Assembly (NCBI GenBank): GCA_964483805.1
Contig: CAZADH010000292.1
Coordinates: 1 to 7,578 of the forward strand
Source: CAZADH01 sp964483805
GTDB taxonomy: Bacteria > Muiribacteriota > Ozemobacteria > Ozemobacterales > Ozemobacteraceae
Length of the DNA stretch: 7,578 nucleotides
Direction: 5' to 3'
This document shows positions 1 to 6,125 of this stretch, piece after piece. The position numbers were made by a program, and so were the translations under genes. Below the pieces are notes generated by a model. That model saw only the letters and a list, made by a program, of their open reading frames with translations. It made no database searches and had not been told where the DNA came from. Position 1 is the first letter of the stretch, and every line of letters begins with the position of its first letter.

Positions 1-2020
1 GCTTGCCCTGGGCGGCGTAGGCGCGCGCCGCTTCGGCGTAGGCCGTGGCGCTCAGACCGCTCTTGGGATACAGCACGGGCACCTTGAGAATCTCGAGGAT
101 GCCGTCTTCGTTCTGGCCACGCGCGATCAAGGTGCGGCCCAGCCACAGGCGGCTCTCAGGCACGGCGGCATCGGTGCCGGGCATCTCCTTGAGGATGGCG
201 CGGAACGTCGCTTCGGCGGCTTCCGGATCTTTGAGTTTCAGTTGGCACACGCCCACGTTGCGGCGCACCTGGCTGCGCAACGGGTGTTTCTCGGCTTCGG
301 CAAGAAATACTTTGTATTCCTGAATTGCCAGTGGAAAGTTGCCCAGATCCATGGCGATCTGGGCGACCTGCAGGCGCGCTTCGTGCCGGAAGAACCCTTG
401 CGTTTCGCGCAACTGCGAGAAGGTCGCCAGGGCCGAGGCTTTGTCTTTGCCTTCGAGGTAGGCGAGCCCGAGCTTGAAACGGGCGTCGTCGCGCAAGGGC
501 CCTTCGCCGAAATCGCGCAGATAGGCGTTGAACGCGGCAATCGCTTCGGGAGTGCGGCCGGCTTTGAGCAATACTTCGGCAATACGAAACATCGCCTGGC
601 CCGCCAGTTCGCCGCCGGCCTCGGCCACAGCGGCGAAGGCCTGCAGCGCCTCGTCGGTCTTGCCGTCGAGGTTCTCGATCTCGCCGAGTTGATAGAGCAC
701 GTCGATGCGGGTCTTGCCCTTCGGATACGCTTTGAGCAGACCGAGGAACGTCTCGCGCGCATTCTTGGCGTTGCCGAGGTTGAAGTAACACTCGCCGATG
801 CGGTAGATCGCCTTCTCGCGCAGTTCGGCCTCGACCGCGGGCTTGTTGAGCGGTTCCAGGGTGGCGAGCGCATCGCGGAACTTGCTCATCGAGATCTGGA
901 CCAACGCCGTCTGATACACCGCTTCGAGCGCTTTGGGATGCTTGGGCCACGACTTCTTGATCTCGTTGAAGGCTTTGATCGCGCGCTCGAACTCACCGGT
1001 GCGCGACAAGGCGAGGGCCTTCACCCAGGCGACCATCAGCCCTTCTTCGCCGGGCAGGTCGGTGCCGCCCCGATCGGCCCAGGCGATGACCTCTTTATAA
1101 CGGTGCAGGTTGAGATACAGGTCGAGCAACGCTTTGAGGGCTGGTTGGCGGACTTTGGCATTGTCGCCCTGCGCGAGGCGCTCGAACAGCGGGATGGCGC
1201 GTTCCGGCTTGCTCAGCCGGATGTGACACCACGCCAGCGAATAGCGCGCCTGGTCGGCCAGGGCCGAGTCGCTGGCCAGGCCGATGGCTTGATCGAAGGC
1301 GTTGGCGGCCGGTTCGAACTTCTTCGCCTGAAAACGCGCTTCGCCCAGATAAACCAGCGTCGCCGCCTTCTGCGCCTCGGGGCACAGGGGCAGCGCCTGT
1401 TCGAACGTGGTGGCCGCGGCGTCGGGCATGCCCGACTTCAACTGTTGCACGCCGATTTGCACGCGGGCATCGAACTGCTTGGCGGGCTCGAGGTCGGGGA
1501 TGGCCAGCAGTTCTTCATAGTTTTCGGCCACGGCGACCGCGTCCATGTTGGCTTTGACCATCAGCGCGCCTCGCTTGAGCAGCGCGTCGGCCCGCAGTTT
1601 CGCGTCGGCCTTGCCGACCTTGGCGAACGCCTCGACCGCCGATTTCGGGTTGCCGTCTTTCGCGTGGCACCAGCCCAGCGTGTACCAGGCGCGGTCGAGG
1701 ACCGTCGTGTGCGGATACCGTTGGATCAGCGATGCGAGCACGCCAATGGCCTTGGTAAACTGGTTGGTGCGATAGAGGCACTCGCCTTCCCAGAACATCG
1801 CCATGTCGGCGTGAATGAACCCGGTGTTGTTGCGGTTGATGCGGCCGAGCACGGTGAGGGCTTCGGGATACAGTTGGCGTTGGATCAGGCCCAGCGCGTA
1901 TTGATACTCGGCCGACAGCTCGGTGTCGCCGGTCATCTGTGCCCCGGCCGGGGGCGTCAGCGAGAAAGACAACAGCAATACAACCGCAATAACAAGACGG
2001 GATGAGATGCGCGCGGTCAT
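1..2020 (-). CDS. Secreted TPR-repeat protein, C-terminus beyond the window
   Basis: The frame stays open from ATG at 2020 to the left edge, giving about 673 codons with no stop, so the C-terminus is missing. Residues 1-28 form a Sec-type signal peptide: basic n-region (TARISSR), a hydrophobic core (VIAVVLLLSF) and a cleavage-like AGA followed by Q. The mature part is almost entirely alpha-helical TPR-like repeats of about 34-38 residues, with typical pieces such as WYTLGWCHAKDGNPKSAVEAF split over helices A and B, YRIGECYFNLGNAKNARETF and LGLAYLEGKDKASALATF. The repeat style resembles YbgF/BamD-like periplasmic TPR proteins, which act as scaffolds in envelope complexes; the partner here is unknown. 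The start is supported by the signal peptide; the ribosome site is weak (GGGGG at 2032-2028, seven bases away). It lies 59 bases downstream of tatA on the same strand and is probably co-transcribed. Specific function is not recognisable. Confidence 0.92.
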   Translation of the reverse strand, partial: MTARISSRLVIAVVLLLSFSLTPPAGAQMTGDTELSAEYQYALGLIQRQLYPEALTVLGRINRNNTGFIHADMAMFWEGECLYRTNQFTKAIGVLASLIQRYPHTTVLDRAWYTLGWCHAKDGNPKSAVEAFAKVGKADAKLRADALLKRGALMVKANMDAVAVAENYEELLAIPDLEPAKQFDARVQIGVQQLKSGMPDAAATTFEQALPLCPEAQKAATLVYLGEARFQAKKFEPAANAFDQAIGLASDSALADQARYSLAWCHIRLSKPERAIPLFERLAQGDNAKVRQPALKALLDLYLNLHRYKEVIAWADRGGTDLPGEEGLMVAWVKALALSRTGEFERAIKAFNEIKKSWPKHPKALEAVYQTALVQISMSKFRDALATLEPLNKPAVEAELREKAIYRIGECYFNLGNAKNARETFLGLLKAYPKGKTRIDVLYQLGEIENLDGKTDEALQAFAAVAEAGGELAGQAMFRIAEVLLKAGRTPEAIAAFNAYLRDFGEGPLRDDARFKLGLAYLEGKDKASALATFSQLRETQGFFRHEARLQVAQIAMDLGNFPLAIQEYKVFLAEAEKHPLRSQVRRNVGVCQLKLKDPEAAEATFRAILKEMPGTDAAVPESRLWLGRTLIARGQNEDGILEILKVPVLYPKSGLSATAYAEAARAYAAQGK
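1421..1436. repeat. 16-bp perfect palindrome within the TPR gene
   Basis: GTCGGGCATGCCCGAC is identical to its own reverse complement. It encodes a Ser-Gly-Met-Pro-Asp turn between TPR helices. Its centre, GCATGC, is the same hexamer that occurs twice near the tatA promoter. Possibly coincidental in GC-rich DNA. Confidence 0.4.
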
Positions 2021-2079
2021 TGGTGAACCCCCGTGTGGTGTGCTCGCGGGCCGTGGCCGCCGGGGCCGGCCCGCCGGCG

Positions 2080-2355
2080 TCAGGATTGCGGCGGCGGCGA
2101 ATCGCGGTCGGGACCGGCCGGCGGCGTCGCTGCGGTCGGCGTCGTCGACCCGGCGGTCGGCGCCGACGTGGGGCCGGTTGCCGGTGGTGGTGGTTCGGGC
2201 GGCAACGGTGCGTCGCTCATGAAATCGCGCTGCGCCCGTTTGAACTCGCGGATCGCCTGACCGAGAGCCTTGCCGACCTCGGGCAGTTTGCCTGGCCCGA
2301 ACAGGATCAACACCACAATCAGAATGACGATCAACTCGGAAATACCGATACCCAT
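2080..2355 (-). CDS. tatA: Sec-independent translocase subunit, TatA/TatE family
   Basis: This 91-residue protein has the classic TatA layout. A short N-terminal membrane helix (about residues 5-19, with E7 in ELIVILIVVL) is followed by the FGPGKLPEVGKAL hinge and amphipathic helix, with basic and acidic residues to about position 45 (IREFKRAQRDF). TatA oligomers form the protein-conducting element for folded twin-arginine substrates at the inner membrane, together with TatC, which is not in this window. Residues 48-91 are a low-complexity Pro/Thr/Ser/Ala tail, as is common in this family. The ATG at 2355 is chosen because AGGAGG lies eight bases upstream and the family N-terminus begins exactly there; the frame is open further upstream but that stretch looks non-coding. 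The stop is TGA at 2082-2080. A TatB-like role cannot be excluded from sequence alone, but the length and the FGP hinge favour TatA. Confidence 0.93.
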   Translation of the reverse strand: MGIGISELIVILIVVLILFGPGKLPEVGKALGQAIREFKRAQRDFMSDAPLPPEPPPPATGPTSAPTAGSTTPTAATPPAGPDRDSPPPQS

Positions 2356-2363
2356 GCAACCTG

Positions 2364-2369
2364 CCTCCT
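2364..2369 (-). promoter_or_regulatory. Ribosome binding site of tatA
   Basis: On the minus strand AGGAGG is followed by eight bases and then ATG at 2355. This is the strongest Shine-Dalgarno match seen in the window, and it decides the tatA start against upstream in-frame codons. Confidence 0.85.
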
Positions 2370-2396
2370 GAACCGGCTTGCTGCCAATCGCTCCGG

Positions 2397-2426
2397 ATTG
2401 TATCATGGCCACGCACATCGTCACAA
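2397..2426 (-). promoter_or_regulatory. Sigma-70-type extended -10 promoter of tatA and the TPR gene
   Basis: On the minus strand, TTGTGA (2426-2421, four of six to TTGACA) and TACAAT (2402-2397, five of six to TATAAT) are separated by 18 bases. TG plus one base (2405-2403) directly precedes the -10 box, giving an extended -10. The predicted transcript starts near 2390 and has a leader of about 35 bases that includes the AGGAGG site. No other promoter is apparent between tatA and the TPR gene, so it should serve both. This is a motif match only. Confidence 0.6.
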
Positions 2427-2432
2427 GGCGGC

Positions 2433-2452
2433 GCATGCCGTCGCATGCCGCC
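2433..2452. repeat. Two tandem GCATGC-centred decamers behind the tatA -35 box
   Basis: GCATGCCGTC (2433-2442) is followed immediately by GCATGCCGCC (2443-2452), which agrees in nine of ten bases. Each copy contains the self-complementary hexamer GCATGC, so the two palindromes are one helical turn apart. They begin six bases behind the -35 box of the tatA promoter, in the gap between divergent genes. The placement would suit a regulator binding site, but no known operator is recognised. Confidence 0.4.
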
Positions 2453-2561
2453 CGCCGGCGAGGTGTCTCGTGCCCTGCAATTTTAGCAACTGGGTCGGCG
2501 ACCAGGATGGCCGGAGGTGCCCGCGCGAGGGGGGCGCACCCCAGTACGCCGGTGCCAGACA

Positions 2562-2591
2562 GTGACGACAGCGGAGAAACACATGTATACA
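2562..2591 (+). promoter_or_regulatory. Possible weak promoter at the start of the channel gene
   Basis: GTGACG (2562-2567, four of six to TTGACA) and TATACA (2586-2591, four of six to TATAAT) are 18 bases apart. The predicted transcript start is about 2598, which is exactly an in-frame ATG (residue 6 of the annotated protein). If real, the transcript would be leaderless and the true start would be 2598 rather than 2583. The match is weak and is noted mainly because its geometry mirrors that of the next gene. Confidence 0.25.
2573..2576 (+). promoter_or_regulatory. Ribosome binding site supporting the ATG at 2583
   Basis: GGAG lies six bases before ATG 2583, a normal spacing. It favours this start over the in-frame GTG at 2517 upstream and over the ATGs at 2598 and 2607 downstream. 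Confidence 0.5.
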
Positions 2592-5500
2592 TACAAGATG
2601 TTGCTTATGGCGGCAGGGCCCTGGCCGCGGCCAGAATGTGGTCAGGTCGGTGGCGATCGGCACAAGAGCACCGGCGCGAATGGTCGAGGGGCGCGAGGCC
2701 TCGGCATCCTGCTGCTGGCACTGCTGTTCCTGGTCGTGGTGGTGCCGGGCGCTCGGGCGCAGGCCACAGGCGAGGCGAGCGCCACCGCGCGCACGGCCGC
2801 GCCCGAATTGGTCTGGCTGAGTCTCGAGTGGCACGAGTTGCAGGTGGCGATCGCCTCCGAAAATCAGCGCCTTGCCGGCGTGGCGGCCCAGGCCACCGCG
2901 TTGGCGCAGGCCCAGGGGCAACTGGCGGGGGAGTTTGCGGCCCTCGAGCGGGAGTTGCGCGTGCGCGCCGACACCCTGGGCTCGACGATTCCGGTCGATC
3001 GCATCGATGCCGTGCGACTCGACCTGCGGTTGTGGCAGTCGCGGCGCGACCTGTTGGCTCCACGCCTCGAAACGCTGCGGGCCGGGCTGAAGTCGTTGCG
3101 GCAACTGGCCGACGAGGTGTCGGCCGGGCGCGAGGCGCAGGCGCGCAACCGGCGGGCCCTGGCGCAGCGGCTGGACGCGATCAACGGCCAACTGACGGCG
3201 TCGTCGACCGTGGTCATGCCGGTGCAGGCTCTGACCGGGCAGATCGAGGAGCTGCATCGCCGGCTCGAGTCGGCGCGCGAAAAACGTGCCGAAATGTTGA
3301 CCGCGGCAATCACGGCCGGCAATCAGCAGTTGGCGGCTATCGAGAAACTGATCAACGGCGTGCAGCAGCACGAACAAACGGTGCGCGATCGGTGGCAGCG
3401 GAGCCAGGAAGCGGCGCAACTGCAGGAGCGTCACGAGCTGGAAGCCAAGGCGCGCATCGCCATCGAGACCGCCCAACGCGATCTGGCCAAGCTCAATGCC
3501 GACAACGAAGAGCTCGATCGGCAACTGAAGATGCCGATCGATGCAAGCGACCCGCTGGCCTCGGCGAAGCACGACCAACGGTTGATCAGGCGGCGGGGGC
3601 AGGGCGCACGCATCCAGGCGCTCGAGGCCGGGGTGCAGCATTATCAAGCGCTGTTGTTGCAGAGCGAAGAACGTCAGATGATCTCGCAACAGGAAAAAAC
3701 CCTGCAAGGGACGACCAACCCCGACAAACTGATTCCCGGTCTGCGGGAACGCTTGTCGGAGAGACTGACGCGGATCGGCGCCGCCCGCGACCTGGCCGCC
3801 AAAAACCGTGACCTCATTGCCAGTGAGCGCGGCCAGGTCGCGAGCCAGGCGGAACGCCTGGCCCAGAGCCCGAAGGGCTCTGGCGGCGCCCCCGAGACCG
3901 ATCTGTTGAACGAGCGCGCCCAGTTGCTGCAGCAGCATCTCACCGCGCTCGACACCGCCGCCAAGAGTCTCGACAGTCTGGTTGCCGTGCTCGACGACCG
4001 GCGCACGGCCCTGGCGACCTGGGACCAACAACTCCACGACCAGGTGGTGGCCGAACGGGAGCAGAGTCTGTTGGCCCGTCGGTATTATCTGCCGCGCGGT
4101 TCGTTGGGTACGTTGCTGGCCGACACCCTGGCGGCGCTGCCGCGCCGGGCGCAGCGGCATCTGGTCCAGCCGTTCTTGCTCATGGACCTCGGCCAGTGGG
4201 CCAACTTTCTGGCGCAACTCTTTGTATTGATATTGCTGACCGTCGTGGTCCGGCGGCGCTTCCCCCCGGTGCGCCCCGACGAGCTCGTGTCGGTGGTGGC
4301 ACCGGGGAGTACCGCGGCCGCGGCTCCGGCTGCCGAGGCGGGGTCGGCTGCCACTGCGGTGTCAGCGGAAGTCCCCGGTGATGGTGGATCGTCGGTGTCG
4401 CGTCTGGCCCTGCATTTCTGCGCGTTTCTCCGTGGCCAGACCGGTTGGCTCGCGGCCCTTCTCGTCGCCATCCTGGTCTACTTTCACGTGCCGGCCCCAA
4501 CGACCGCCCTGACCTTCCCGATTCCGTGGTTGGCCGCGGTGATGCTCTATCGGTTGTGCTCGCATCTGCTGATGCCACAGTTCCTGCGCCATCCCGAGGT
4601 CGAGCGCAGCGCGCGTCACTTTGCCTTCGTTGTGGCGGTTGGGCTGCCGCCGGCCATCTTCCTGCGCGTGCTCAATGCCCTGCCCGAGGTTGGATATCTG
4701 CTCGAGATGGCGGTCAAGATCGCCGCGATCTTCCCGGTGTTTCGCCTGCTCTATCTGCGGCGCGAGGCGATCGCGGCGTTCTGTGCGCTGCATGGCGGCG
4801 AGAGCCCCGGCATGTCGCAGAAGCTGTTTTCGTGGCTCTACAGCTTCTTGATGGTGGTGTCGTTGATCTCTTTGTTCATCTCGCTGGCGGGGTTCGACAA
4901 CCTGGCTCTGGCCTTGTTCGTGCAGAGTTCGAGTTACTTCGCTGTATTTATCTTGTATGTCGCCGGCAAGACCGTTGCCAACGAACTGGCCCAGGCCCTC
5001 TTCGCGCCCGGGCATCCGGAGCAACGGTGGGTGACGACGTCCGAAAAGTGGGCGACGTTCTACCATTTCTTGTCACGCAAGCTGCTGCGTTTTGCCAACT
5101 GGGTGATCGTGTTGCTGGCGTTGGTTAAGGTGGCCGGCGTATCGACGGGAATCCCGTTTGTGGCTGGATTGCAGGCTTTCTTGCGCGACAACGCCGAGTG
5201 GATCATGGGGCGGGTCACCCACATCGGCATCATCTTGATCGGGTGCTACGCGATTCTCGAGGTGCTCAAGACCGTGGGTGAGAGCGTCATCGAGTACGTG
5301 CATGCGACCGAGTCGCTCAGCGAAGGCGAGGTGCAACGGCGTGCCTCGACGTTGGTGCAGATCATCCAGACCACGGTCAATGTCGTGGTGTTCTGCATGG
5401 CCTCGTTCATGATTCTGCGCGAGTTGGGCATGGACATCACGCCCTTGCTCACCGGTGCCGGTATCGTCGGCGTGGCGATCGGCTTCGGCAGCCAGAGCCT

Positions 5501-6050
5501 GGTAAAAGATTTCTTTGCGGGTTTTTTCATCCTGATCGAGAACCAGTTCCGCGTCGGCGACGTCATCAAGGTGGGTACGCTCAGCGGCGTCGTCGAGAAG
5601 ATCAATCTGAAGACCACGGTGCTGCGTGACACGAACGGTGCCGTGCATGTGATCCCCAACGGCGAGATCACGTCGGTGTCGAACCTCACCTACACCTGGT
5701 CGCGGGCCGTGGTCGATGTCGAAGTCAGTTACGAGGCCGACGTCGATGCGGCGATGGGACAACTGCAAAAGACCGCCGACAGCCTGGCCGGCGACGCGAA
5801 GTTCAAAGCCGACATCTGGGGGCGCCCCGAGGTTCTGGGGGTCGAGGCGCTGGGGGATTCCGGGGTCACGATTCGCGTCATCATCAAGACGCGACCGCTG
5901 CAACAATGGGTGGTGGCCCGCGAGTTCCGTCGTCGGGTATTGATCGACCTGGGCAAGGCCGGCATCGATATCCCCTACCCGCAACGCACCGTGCATATCC
6001 GCTTCGACGGGCCGTTGCCACCGTTGCCGACCGGTGGCGGAAAGAACTAG
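2583..6050 (+). CDS. MscS-superfamily mechanosensitive channel, MscK/MscM-like, with periplasmic coiled coil
   Basis: The product has 1155 residues, close to E. coli MscK and MscM (about 1100). Residues 40-59 form a signal sequence ending in an ARA cleavage-like site, after an unusually long polar leader. Residues about 75-505 are rich in heptad-like Leu/Ala/Gln/Glu/Arg and predict a long periplasmic coiled coil. About eleven hydrophobic segments follow, near 537-556, 623-637, 646-662, 680-697, 710-725, 752-770, 774-795, 837-853, 878-896, 930-945 and 954-986. The last holds the pore-helix signature: GAGIVGVAIGFGSQSLVKDF at 958-977. The beta domain follows, with RVGDVIKVG, SGVVEKINLKTTVLRD and the IPNG motif at 1024-1027, then the alpha/beta vestibule. 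Such channels open under membrane tension and release solutes on osmotic downshock. The gene is divergent from tatA and 75 bases upstream of the next gene. Oddities are an Ala/Pro linker at about 570-603 and strong DNA inverted repeats at 3721-3883. Family assignment is firm; ion preference and exact subfamily are not. Confidence 0.93.
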   Translation: MYTYKMLLMAAGPWPRPECGQVGGDRHKSTGANGRGARGLGILLLALLFLVVVVPGARAQATGEASATARTAAPELVWLSLEWHELQVAIASENQRLAGVAAQATALAQAQGQLAGEFAALERELRVRADTLGSTIPVDRIDAVRLDLRLWQSRRDLLAPRLETLRAGLKSLRQLADEVSAGREAQARNRRALAQRLDAINGQLTASSTVVMPVQALTGQIEELHRRLESAREKRAEMLTAAITAGNQQLAAIEKLINGVQQHEQTVRDRWQRSQEAAQLQERHELEAKARIAIETAQRDLAKLNADNEELDRQLKMPIDASDPLASAKHDQRLIRRRGQGARIQALEAGVQHYQALLLQSEERQMISQQEKTLQGTTNPDKLIPGLRERLSERLTRIGAARDLAAKNRDLIASERGQVASQAERLAQSPKGSGGAPETDLLNERAQLLQQHLTALDTAAKSLDSLVAVLDDRRTALATWDQQLHDQVVAEREQSLLARRYYLPRGSLGTLLADTLAALPRRAQRHLVQPFLLMDLGQWANFLAQLFVLILLTVVVRRRFPPVRPDELVSVVAPGSTAAAAPAAEAGSAATAVSAEVPGDGGSSVSRLALHFCAFLRGQTGWLAALLVAILVYFHVPAPTTALTFPIPWLAAVMLYRLCSHLLMPQFLRHPEVERSARHFAFVVAVGLPPAIFLRVLNALPEVGYLLEMAVKIAAIFPVFRLLYLRREAIAAFCALHGGESPGMSQKLFSWLYSFLMVVSLISLFISLAGFDNLALALFVQSSSYFAVFILYVAGKTVANELAQALFAPGHPEQRWVTTSEKWATFYHFLSRKLLRFANWVIVLLALVKVAGVSTGIPFVAGLQAFLRDNAEWIMGRVTHIGIILIGCYAILEVLKTVGESVIEYVHATESLSEGEVQRRASTLVQIIQTTVNVVVFCMASFMILRELGMDITPLLTGAGIVGVAIGFGSQSLVKDFFAGFFILIENQFRVGDVIKVGTLSGVVEKINLKTTVLRDTNGAVHVIPNGEITSVSNLTYTWSRAVVDVEVSYEADVDAAMGQLQKTADSLAGDAKFKADIWGRPEVLGVEALGDSGVTIRVIIKTRPLQQWVVAREFRRRVLIDLGKAGIDIPYPQRTVHIRFDGPLPPLPTGGGKN
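3107..3125 (+). repeat. Inverted repeat, 7-bp perfect stem, in the channel gene
   Basis: GGCCGAC (3107-3113) and GTCGGCC (3119-3125) are exact reverse complements around a GAGGT loop. The stem extends two further pairs outward if one G-T pair is allowed. It lies within the coiled-coil coding part. No T-run follows, so it is not a terminator. Confidence 0.4.
3514..3541 (+). repeat. Inverted repeat, 10-bp perfect stem, in the channel gene
   Basis: TCGATCGGCA (3514-3523) and TGCCGATCGA (3532-3541) are exact reverse complements around an eight-base loop. The arm contains the self-complementary CGATCG, which raises the chance of a coincidental match. It lies in the coiled-coil coding part, upstream of the larger cluster at 3721-3883. 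Confidence 0.5.
3721..3759 (+). repeat. Nested stem-loop within the channel gene
   Basis: The outer arms are CCGACAA (3721-3727) and TTGTCGG (3753-3759). The inner arms are TTCCCG (3733-3738) and CGGGAA (3744-3749) around a GTCTG loop. Both stems are perfect and nest, leaving a small asymmetric internal loop. It is the first member of a cluster of structures that continues to 3883. Confidence 0.5.
3786..3842 (+). repeat. 14-bp perfect inverted repeat with 29-base loop
   Basis: CGCGACCTGGCCGC (3786-3799) and GCGGCCAGGTCGCG (3829-3842) are exact reverse complements, the longest perfect stem noticed in the window. The loop contains a further 6-bp hairpin, CTCATT (3813-3818) with AGTGAG (3822-3827), which has one G-T pair. 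It encodes about residues 402-420 of the channel's periplasmic region. Its role is unknown. Confidence 0.6.
3844..3862 (+). repeat. Perfect hairpin, 8-bp stem, GAA loop
   Basis: GCCAGGCG (3844-3851), GAA, CGCCTGGC (3855-3862) form a perfect stem-loop one base after the 14-bp stem. The next hairpin begins at the following base and has the same GAA loop. Confidence 0.55.
3863..3883 (+). repeat. Perfect hairpin, 9-bp stem, GAA loop
   Basis: CCAGAGCCC (3863-3871), GAA, GGGCTCTGG (3875-3883) form a perfect stem-loop directly abutting the previous one. It encodes a short Ser/Pro/Lys/Gly stretch that interrupts the coiled-coil pattern. No T-run follows and the reading frame continues, so an intrinsic terminator is unlikely. 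Confidence 0.55.
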
Positions 6051-6090
6051 CACATGCGCTCTGCCAGCGGGTTGCCGTTGCCCATCGGCA

Positions 6091-6119
6091 TTGACTTCGG
6101 GTCGCGGCGAATCTATACT
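6091..6119 (+). promoter_or_regulatory. Near-consensus sigma-70-type promoter of the MlaC-like gene
   Basis: TTGACT (6091-6096, five of six) and TATACT (6114-6119, five of six) are separated by the ideal 17 bases in the 75-base gap after the channel gene. A start point seven bases after the last -10 base falls on the A of the ATG at 6126, so the transcript would have no leader. This means the downstream gene need not depend on read-through from the channel gene. Confidence 0.7.
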
Positions 6120-6125
6120 GCGGTC

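Noticed and set aside
242..2005. A 587-codon open frame on the plus strand, antisense to the TPR gene
   Set aside because: It is rich in Arg, Gly, Gln and His without a recognisable domain. The minus-strand frame has a signal peptide and coherent TPR repeats. Long antisense frames are expected in GC-rich genes.
2021..2079. GC-rich self-complementary stretch between tatA and the TPR gene as a terminator
   Set aside because: Stems of about five pairs can be drawn, but there is no T-run and both genes are closely spaced on one strand.
2517..2582. GTG at 2517 as the start of the channel gene
   Set aside because: It would add 22 Arg/Thr-rich residues before an already long n-region. The ATG at 2583 has GGAG at normal spacing.
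2356..2592. N-terminal extension of tatA from an ATG at 2592
   Set aside because: The extension is Arg/Ala/Pro-rich and lies upstream of the predicted transcript start. The AGGAGG site and the family N-terminus both place the start at 2355.
2378..3811. A 477-codon plus-strand frame overlapping the start of the channel gene
   Set aside because: It is Arg/Gly/Ala-rich low-complexity sequence in a different frame from the clear signal peptide and coiled coil, with no recognisable domain.
3863..3883. The 9-bp GAA-loop hairpin as an intrinsic transcription terminator
   Set aside because: No T-run follows, and the frame continues for more than 2 kb into a canonical MscS domain.
2421..4217. A 598-codon open frame on the minus strand across the channel's coiled-coil region
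   Set aside because: It overlaps the tatA promoter region and the well-supported channel gene, and its composition is that of a shadow frame. No family motif or convincing ribosome site was seen.
6051..6125. TGCCG/CGGCA hairpin (about 6072-6091) after the channel gene as its terminator
   Set aside because: The stem is only five pairs with an eight-base loop and no T-run; the stretch is better explained as the spacer ahead of the next promoter.
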